Below, one piece after another: positions 58,819-64,000 of a DNA stretch of 64,000 nt. Source of the DNA: Aerococcus sanguinicola (lineage in GTDB: Bacteria; Bacillota; Bacilli; Lactobacillales; Aerococcaceae); the NCBI RefSeq assembly GCF_001543145.1, contig NZ_CP014160.1:682001-746000 (forward strand). Direction: 5' to 3'. The notes under the pieces were generated by a model. The model saw only the letters and a program-made list of their open reading frames with translations, had not been told where the DNA came from and searched no databases. A program made the position numbers and the translations under genes. How positions within the stretch are numbered: position 1 is the first letter of the stretch; each line of letters starts with the position of its first letter.

Positions 58819-59625
58819 TTAAAGGGCCGCTTCTTCGCGCGCCAGCTGCAAGACTAAAGCCGCGGCCGTGTCCCGCTCCCAGGCAAAGCGGCCATTCTGC
58901 AAATGATAATCAATATTTTGCCGGCTAGTTTGGGCGATTCGAGCGATAGATGCTGCATAACCCTTCTTAAAGAAGCCAGTCACATAATAGTGTGACCGGT
59001 CCAGTTCTTCATGGATATCCCGGTAGCGAACAGCCTTAGGAGCAGAAAGGTCGAGGATCTGGTAAGCCGCTAGTTTCTCATCCTGGACTAGGTACTTACT
59101 CTTGGCTTGCCAGATGCGCTGGATCCCCCGCACCAAATGTTTTTCTTCCTGCATATCCTCTGCCAGGTAGAGGGGATAGTGGAGTTCATATAGCAAGGTC
59201 AACAAAGCCTGGATCTCCGACTGATTGGCCTTGAGGTCTGCCCAGTGGAGAAGCTGGGTATTGACGATGGCATCTTCCAAGAAATCCGCATTATAGAGGA
59301 CCGTCGACGAAGCAAAACGCTGGCTCTGTTCTAGGACCGTTTCGGCATAGGCCCGTGCGCGCTCCTGGTCCAAGGACAGGTCTTCTGTCACACTCGCCAG
59401 GCCGATCCCCCCATCCACACGCAGGGGAAAAAGCAGCTGGTTGAAAATCCGGTAGGCCAAGAAGGCAGCGGCAGAATGTTTAAATATCAAGTCTCCCGAC
59501 GGTGGGCTCATAAGCAAGCCTGGTTTAAACCATTCGCGGACAAAAGCTTGGGCCGTGAGCCAGAGCGGATCATTGATAGACAAATCCCCGCAAGCTAATT
59601 GTAAGACACTAATGCTTGGCATCAT
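58819..59625 (-). CDS. SatD-like protein with C-terminal HTH, third gene of the barnase locus
   Basis: 268 residues. The part around SGDLIFKHSAAAFLAYRIF and LFPLRVDGGIGLASVTED resembles the SatD family, whose N-terminal half has a nucleotidyl-cyclase-like fold. The end SIARIAQTSRQNIDYHLQNG fits a helix-turn-helix. It starts inside the barstar gene (17-base overlap) with GGGAGGAG upstream, so it is coupled to it. A role in sensing or regulating is possible; the assignment to SatD is by pattern only and modest. Confidence 0.55.
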   Translation of the reverse strand: MMPSISVLQLACGDLSINDPLWLTAQAFVREWFKPGLLMSPPSGDLIFKHSAAAFLAYRIFNQLLFPLRVDGGIGLASVTEDLSLDQERARAYAETVLEQSQRFASSTVLYNADFLEDAIVNTQLLHWADLKANQSEIQALLTLLYELHYPLYLAEDMQEEKHLVRGIQRIWQAKSKYLVQDEKLAAYQILDLSAPKAVRYRDIHEELDRSHYYVTGFFKKGYAASIARIAQTSRQNIDYHLQNGRFAWERDTAAALVLQLAREEAAL

Positions 59626-59917
59626 CGTTCTCCTCCCAAGTTAAGTCCAAGGCCCAGTCTCTCGCAGCTTCAACCAATACCCGCCGCCAACGCTTAGCCC
59701 AGCGCCCTTCCCGAGCTTGGAGGTCAGCATAATGGCTGACAACAATTGGTTGGCCAGGAGGCAGCTGGCTCAAGACATCATACAAGGCATCGAGATTATA
59801 GGAGGCTTGGGTCGGTCTCCCAGCCAAAATCTGCTCATAAAGATAGGCATAAGCCTCAGCTGATTTCGCTAAGTGTCGGCAGTCAATCTGGATTGGATCA
59901 TGTACTTGGTCTTGCAC
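59609..59917 (-). CDS. Barstar-like ribonuclease inhibitor
   Basis: 102 residues with a GTG start at 59917. The central helix has YNLDALYDVL, in which D43 and D47 match the two key Asp residues of barstar that block barnase; PPGQPIVVSHYADL gives the following strand. It starts one base after the barnase-like gene stops, with AAAGGAGG upstream. It should protect the cell from the ribonuclease encoded just before it. Confidence 0.9.
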   Translation of the reverse strand: MQDQVHDPIQIDCRHLAKSAEAYAYLYEQILAGRPTQASYNLDALYDVLSQLPPGQPIVVSHYADLQAREGRWAKRWRRVLVEAARDWALDLTWEENDDAKH

Positions 59918-59918
59918 C

Positions 59919-60431
59919 CTAATTCGCCTCCTTTAATGCTTTAAAGCTATCATAGTGGTCCTTGGTGTAGTAGATTTTATCCCCATCTTCAGAATAAACC
60001 AGGCGCTCTGGCCCCCGCGGTCCACCCTGGTAATTGACATCGGCTTCCCGGTAAGCCTCATCTTCCGGCAGCTGTCCCTCGTAATTACCAAAACGATCGC
60101 CGCCAATCGATTTATGGTCGGTCACTTCCCAAAGATTACCCTCTTCAGGAATCCAGCCAGCCGCCTTGGCCTCAGCCTTGCTGATATAATTCTTAGGCAG
60201 GTCACCGAATTGATCGATATAGGCCGCCACCTCTTCTGGACTTGAGTAGGCCTCGCCTTCAACGACGGCTGGAGAAGACTGAGAAGTAGCGCTTGATTGG
60301 CTAGTAGCCGGCTCATCCGGCCCCGTCTCTAGACCTCCTTGACCCAAATCTTGACCCGTCCACAGCGCTAGGCCTAGGACAAGCAAGGCGAGCAAGCTTT
60401 GCAGTAGTTTATTATTCTTTAATCCCTTCAT
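59919..60431 (-). CDS. Barnase-like secreted guanyl-preferring ribonuclease
   Basis: 170 residues from the ATG at 60431 with GGAGGAT upstream. A signal/anchor segment (LLQSLLALLVLGLALW) is near 9-24, then a Ser/Thr-rich linker to about 58. The ribonuclease domain (62-170) follows barnase: LPKNYISKAEAKAAGWIP, NLWEVTDHKSIGGDRFGN, YREADVNY, GPRGPERLVYS and TKDHYDSF. Catalytic residues by alignment are K85, E129, R139, R143 and H159. R59 of barnase is replaced by Y117 (GNYEG). Followed at once by barstar. Probably an exported toxin or scavenging nuclease. Confidence 0.92.
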   Translation of the reverse strand: MKGLKNNKLLQSLLALLVLGLALWTGQDLGQGGLETGPDEPATSQSSATSQSSPAVVEGEAYSSPEEVAAYIDQFGDLPKNYISKAEAKAAGWIPEEGNLWEVTDHKSIGGDRFGNYEGQLPEDEAYREADVNYQGGPRGPERLVYSEDGDKIYYTKDHYDSFKALKEAN

Positions 60432-60537
60432 CCTTATCCTCCATCCTTTTACCCTTATTATAACTGATTTTAGGAAAGGGGTCATGGTTTGGCCTGATTC
60501 ACTGCCAGCTAAAACTAGCTATTCCTCATTTTTCTGC

Positions 60538-60543
60538 TATAAT
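60538..60543 (+). promoter_or_regulatory. Extended -10 promoter of ridA
   Basis: TGC directly before TATAAT (60538-60543), 44 bases upstream of the ATG. No clear -35. Confidence 0.6.
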
Positions 60544-60587
60544 AAAGCTAGTTGAAACGCTTTATTTTTTGAAAGGAGTTTTCTCAT

Positions 60588-60962
60588 ATGAAAAAAGTCA
60601 TTGAAACTAAGCAAGCCCCAGCTGCTATCGGTCCTTATTCCCAAGCTGTAGAGATTAATAATAGCCTCTATGTCTCTGGGCAAATTCCTGTCGACCCAAG
60701 CACTGGTGAAATTGCTGAAGATATTGAAAGCCAAGCCAAACAATCCATGACCAACTTGAAAGCTATTATTGAAGAAGCCGGCTACCAAGTGAGCGATATC
60801 GTTCGCTGCACCATCTTCTTAACGGATTTGGCTAATTTCCAAGCGGTCAATGAGATCTATGGCTCTTTCCTAGAGGAACCTTTCCCATCAAGAAGCTGTG
60901 TCCAAGTCGCCGCCCTACCAAAAGGCGTTCAAATCGAAGTCGACGCCATCGCAGTAAAATAA
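60588..60962 (+). CDS. ridA: RidA family reactive-intermediate deaminase
   Basis: 124 residues. Hydrolyses 2-aminoacrylate and similar imines made by PLP enzymes. Seen are PAAIGPYSQAVEINNSLYVS, the motif IVRCTIFLTDLANFQAVNEIY and PSRSCVQVAALPKG with the substrate-binding Arg. Single gene, ended by a terminator at 61101-61139. Confidence 0.95.
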   Translation: MKKVIETKQAPAAIGPYSQAVEINNSLYVSGQIPVDPSTGEIAEDIESQAKQSMTNLKAIIEEAGYQVSDIVRCTIFLTDLANFQAVNEIYGSFLEEPFPSRSCVQVAALPKGVQIEVDAIAVK

Positions 60963-60964
60963 TC

Positions 60965-61077
60965 AGGGTGTGAGAGGATGCGGGAGAAATAGACCTCTGG
61001 AGCCAAAAGCCAGAGAAGGCTATAAGTCTTCGACGGATTTTGGTGAAGAAGAGCTATTTCTGCTAGCCTGAACCCAA
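60965..61077 (+). repeat. Hairpin element C (B-like architecture) after ridA
   Basis: 113 bases from GGTGTGAGAGGATGCGGGAG to CTGCTAGCCTGAACCC. AGAAATAG (60985-60992) pairs with CTATTTCT (61055-61062); inside these CTCT pairs with AGAG, then GGA faces GAAGA, then GCCAAAA pairs with TTTTGGT. The order of parts is that of element B although the sequence differs. It starts at the ridA stop. Confidence 0.6.
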
Positions 61078-61100
61078 CTAAAACGTGAAGGAACAAAGAA

Positions 61101-61139
61101 AAAAAGCGGAAGCAATACTTGCTCCCGCCTTTTTATTAT
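61101..61139. terminator. Bidirectional terminator after ridA
   Basis: GCGGAAGCAA-TAC-TTGCTCCCGC with AAAAAA before and TTTTT after; it can serve ridA and the converging gene. Confidence 0.87.
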
Positions 61140-61154
61140 CAACTTAATTCAACT

Positions 61155-61740
61155 TTACTTGCCGAAGTGTTCTTGCAGGTAACGGTAAGAGTAACCGGGG
61201 TCTGAACCTAACTCTTCAGCTGCTGCGACTGATTCAAGGATTTGTTCATCAGTGTAACCATCTAAGGCATGCGCATCTAATCCCATCACATCAATGATAA
61301 TTTGACGTGCTTGAACTGGATCTGTAATAGTTACAGGGGTCTTTGATGCTGGTTCCTTGGTTGTTGTTTCAGCTTGGCTAGCTTGAGGGGCTTCTGCTTG
61401 GTCAGCAAGAGCTTGTTTACTTGATGCTGATTTAGCTTGAGCCTTGTCAGTTTCTTCTTGGGGTGAATTATCTTCGACAACACGTGCTGATTTTTTTTGT
61501 ACGGCTTGTTTGCGTCGCTTCTTTATCTCCTCCTTGGTCTTCGGAAACCACTTTAGCTTCTTTTTGACCTTCTGGAGCAGATTTACTGTCAGCTTCAGCT
61601 GACTTACCATTGTCTTCTTTGGCTGGTTGGAATAAGCCGACACTGGCTTCTTTGGCCTCAGTTGGCAAGTAATTCCATGTGAGACTCCCCACACCTAATG
61701 TTGCCACAACGGCTAAGGCTGCATATACTTTCTTTTTCAT
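61155..61740 (-). pseudogene. Exported protein gene with a frameshift at an A8 run
   Basis: The gene starts at ATG 61740 with GGGAG upstream and encodes a signal or anchor (MKKKVYAALAVVATLGVGSL) and a Lys/Glu/Ser-rich region. In frame it ends early, around TKKISTCCRR. Dropping one A from a run of eight (61491-61498 on the plus strand) joins it to TKKSARVVEDNSPQEE and a C-terminal domain with VQARQIIIDVMGLDAHALDG and SVAAAEELGSDPGYSYRYL, ending at 61155. The join gives about 195 residues. It may be a pseudogene, a phase-variable gene, one rescued by slippage, or a sequencing error. Function unknown. Confidence 0.75.
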
Positions 61741-61771
61741 TTTATTTCTCCCACCCTTCATTGCTAGTCTT

Positions 61772-61800
61772 ATTATAGTCACAATAACGGCTGATAACAA
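61772..61800 (-). promoter_or_regulatory. Promoter of the frameshifted gene
   Basis: Minus strand TTGTTA, 17 bases, TATAAT; -10 complement 61772-61777, -35 complement 61795-61800. Confidence 0.75.
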
Positions 61801-61843
61801 GTTTTAGTCGGTATTTCAGAGTAATTTTAAGATAATTTAATTT

Positions 61844-62197
61844 TTAAGACTCTAAATAGCCTTCAATACTCTCTTGGCTATCCGAGGAATCTGCACGGAA
61901 ATTATAGATCTGCCCCTGCCCTAATTTGACCAGGCTAGGAACCGTATAAACTTCCCCACGTTCGCGCAAGTTCCTGAGGGCTGGATCTAGGCCATTAGAA
62001 GAGTCCACATAGTAAACAGCCTGTCCCGTCCTTTCCATAGCAGCCGTCAACTTAGGCACAAAACGCCGGCAAAAACCGCAAGTGGGCCGCCCTAAGAAAA
62101 CATAATAGCTTTGATCGCTATGAATAGCATCGAGGGCTTGTCCCGCTTGCCACTCCTCCGCTCGATCTACAAAATCTTGAAATGTATAGTCTGTCAT
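61844..62197 (-). CDS. Thioredoxin-like protein
   Basis: 117 residues. GRPTCGFCRRFVPKLTAAM holds a C-x2-C at residues 40 and 43 followed by the usual helix, and YTVPSLVKLGQGQI carries the cis-Pro loop. No signal peptide, so it should be cytosolic. It resembles the bacteriocin transport accessory type. Its partner is unknown. A possible promoter, TTGCTT with 17 bases and TAAGAT, is at 62218-62246 (complement). Confidence 0.85.
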   Translation of the reverse strand: MTDYTFQDFVDRAEEWQAGQALDAIHSDQSYYVFLGRPTCGFCRRFVPKLTAAMERTGQAVYYVDSSNGLDPALRNLRERGEVYTVPSLVKLGQGQIYNFRADSSDSQESIEGYLES

Positions 62198-62334
62198 CGA
62201 ATCACCCTCTCAAGGCTATCTTAGCGAAAGCTAAAGCTTAAAGCAAATAGATTGTTTTAGGAGAATTTAAGGGTTAGATAAGGAAAGTATAGTATAATGA
62301 TATTATGAATTTCCATCGATACAAGGAGGATTTT

Positions 62335-63294
62335 ATGGAAACTATTTCACTTATTGTTCCTTGTTTTAACGAAGAAGAAGCAATTAATCTTTTTTATCAA
62401 GCGGTTGAAGACGTCCGTCCCCAATTTCCAAACTATATTGAACTAGAATATGTCTTTGTTGATGACGGTTCTTCCGACCATACCCGGGATATCCTTGCTG
62501 ACCTAGCCCGCCAGGATCAACGGGTCCACTACCTATCTTTTTCACGCAACTTCGGCAAGGAAGCGGGTATCTATGCGGGCCTCCAACACGCCAAGGGAGA
62601 CTATGTTGCTATTATGGATGTTGACCTCCAAGATCCCCCCGAGCTCCTCCCTGAAATGTACACTATTATCCAAGACCAAGCTTATGATTGTGTAGGAACG
62701 CGCCGGGTAAGTCGCGAGGGGGAGCCCCCTATCCGTTCTTTCTTTGCCAACCTTTACTACCGACTTATGCAACACATCTCCAAGACTGAAATTGTCAGTG
62801 GAGCTAGAGACTTTCGTTTGATGACCCGGCAGATGGTCAATGCCATTCTTGAAATGACCGAATATAATCGCTTTTCCAAGGGGATTTTTGCTTGGGTAGG
62901 CTTTAAGACCAAGTATCTAGAATATGAAAATATCGAACGCAGTGCGGGCCAGACGAGTTGGAGTTTTTGGAGCCTCTTTACCTATTCCATTGATGGGATT
63001 GTCGCCTTCTCCGAAGTACCGCTCGATATTATTTCTATCCTAGGCTTTTTCTCCTTTCTAGCTGCTATCCTGCTGGCGATCTTCTTTGCCGGACGAACCC
63101 TGATCTTTGGTAATCCCACATCCGGCTGGACCTCTTTAAGCGTGATTATCCTGGCTATGGGTGGTCTCCAATTGCTCTGCCTGGGTGTGGTCGGCAAGTA
63201 TGTGGGCAAGACCTTCCTAGAAGTCAAACACCGGCCCCAATACATCATTAAGGAAACGGACCAAGACCTGGCCCCTATCCCCGATGAACGCTAA
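62335..63294 (+). CDS. Glycosyltransferase family 2, GtrB/DPM type
   Basis: 319 residues from the ATG at 62335 with AAGGAGG five bases upstream; an ATG ten codons earlier overlaps the -10. The catalytic domain has LIVPCFNEEEAI, VFVDDGSSDHTRDIL and AIMDVDLQDPPELLPEM. Two membrane segments follow at about 230-255 and 265-295. Such enzymes place a sugar on undecaprenyl phosphate for later transfer to wall polymers. It is followed by the phosphoesterase gene with overlapping ends. A TATAAT is at 62293-62298. Confidence 0.92.
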   Translation: METISLIVPCFNEEEAINLFYQAVEDVRPQFPNYIELEYVFVDDGSSDHTRDILADLARQDQRVHYLSFSRNFGKEAGIYAGLQHAKGDYVAIMDVDLQDPPELLPEMYTIIQDQAYDCVGTRRVSREGEPPIRSFFANLYYRLMQHISKTEIVSGARDFRLMTRQMVNAILEMTEYNRFSKGIFAWVGFKTKYLEYENIERSAGQTSWSFWSLFTYSIDGIVAFSEVPLDIISILGFFSFLAAILLAIFFAGRTLIFGNPTSGWTSLSVIILAMGGLQLLCLGVVGKYVGKTFLEVKHRPQYIIKETDQDLAPIPDER

Positions 63295-64000
63295 GATGAC
63301 AAGCTGCCGCTTAGCCTTTGTGTCTGACCTTCATATCGACCATAGCCAGACCTGGTCAAGTCAAGACTATTTAGAGGCTTGCCAAGCATTAATTACCCAA
63401 GACCACATCGATTACTTCATCATTGGAGGCGACATCAGCAATAACTGGCAAACAAGCCTCGCCTTTGTTGAAGAACTCCAAACCTCCTCACCAGCAGCTA
63501 TTTACTTTATCCCCGGCAACCATGATTACTGGCAACGCCAAGCTCCCAAAACAGACCCTTAGGCAATCCACCAACTATTTCGCCAGCATCCCCAGTGCCT
63601 CATGGGTAAAGCCCTGCAGCCCTTAGCCAATTGGCGGATCATTGGCCACCCTGCCTGGTACAACCATGCTGTCCATGATGAGCGTTTTAGTCCTGAACAA
63701 ATCGAAAGAGGGCGCTTCAAGTTAGCGACCTGGCAAGATAAGAAATTTATCGACTGGGACATGACCGACCGCGAAGTATCGCAAGCCTTTAGCCAAGAAA
63801 TCTGGACCGACTTCCAGCAGGCGCCAAGTCCTAACTACATCTTTGTCAGTCATATCCTAACCATCCCTGAATTCACAGTACCTATGCCCCATCCAGCTTT
63901 CGACTTTTTCAACGCCTTTCTAGCAACGGATGATCTCAACAGCCTCTACCAGAATTTTCCTATCCGTTACAGCATCATGGGCCATGTCCATATCCGCTAC
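63284..64000 (+). pseudogene. Metallophosphoesterase gene interrupted by an in-frame TAG (continues past window)
   Basis: The frame opens at ATG 63284 (or 63296), overlapping the glycosyltransferase gene, and shows D-x-H (FVSDLHIDHS), GD (IIGGDISNN) and GNHD (IPGNHDYW). A TAG at 63560-63562 stops it after 92 codons. The same frame then stays open to the window edge for over 140 codons and carries the rest of the family: HPQCLMGKALQPLANWRIIG, FVSHILTIPEF and MGHVHIRY. Both parts make one intact phosphoesterase apart from the stop, so it is a recent nonsense change, a read-through or an error. Confidence 0.85.

Overview
The window looks like a chromosomal segment of a low-to-moderate GC Gram-positive bacterium of the Lactobacillales, most likely an Aerococcus or a close relative. 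This is inferred from the S10-spc-alpha and str ribosomal operons, a zinc-type S14, a GW/LysM autolysin, an L-lactate dehydrogenase and AGGAGG ribosome-binding sites; no database search was possible. Almost every gene lies on the minus strand. The exceptions are an ABC transporter pair, ldh, uvrC, ridA and a glycosyltransferase with its neighbour.

Layout. 1-13.8 kb: the S10-spc-alpha operon, from rplQ (partial) and rpoA back to rpsJ, with a consensus promoter and structured leader at 13.58-13.77 kb and a second promoter before infA. 13.9-17.2 kb: an operon of a DUF454 membrane protein (apparent AUU start), a cytosolic ApbE-type FMN transferase and two NAD(P)H-dependent FMN reductases. The second reductase carries a PAS domain and a C-terminal tail with four copies of the motif D-x-x-S-G-A-S, which matches the acceptor motif of ApbE. 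17.3-20.4 kb: acyl-CoA dehydrogenase, AhpD-like protein, gpmA and an SseB-like protein. 20.9-25.7 kb: tuf, fusA, rpsG, rpsL. 25.9-28.6 kb: a secreted GW/LysM amidase. 28.9-30.4 kb: an ABC exporter. 30.6-46.9 kb: the conserved block pth-mfd-(spoVB/murJ-like)-rqcP-divIC-yabR-tilS-hpt-ftsH-hslO-cysK-like-dusB-lysS. 47.3-49.9 kb: ldh and an AEC transporter, which separate pth from the glmU-prs cluster (50.3-55.2 kb). 55.4-64 kb: uvrC, a DUF975 membrane protein, a barnase/barstar pair with a SatD-like third gene, ridA, a frameshifted exported protein, a thioredoxin-like protein, a GT2 glycosyltransferase and a metallophosphoesterase gene interrupted by an in-frame TAG.

Three signals stand out. (1) The ApbE operon appears to encode a soluble reductase with a multi-FMN tail, a possible covalent flavin relay. 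(2) The intergenic spaces hold two or three families of dispersed, strongly structured repeats. Element A has four copies with 30-bp inverted ends and compensatory base changes in an internal hairpin. Element B is a long hairpin with a conserved purine internal loop; one copy is nested inside an A copy. Element C has the same architecture as B. (3) Several conserved housekeeping loci hold proteins whose catalytic motifs are missing: a CysK-like protein without its PLP lysine, a YkuE-like phosphoesterase without metal ligands, and TilS with an altered P-loop.

No rRNA, tRNA, CRISPR array, transposase or phage gene was found.
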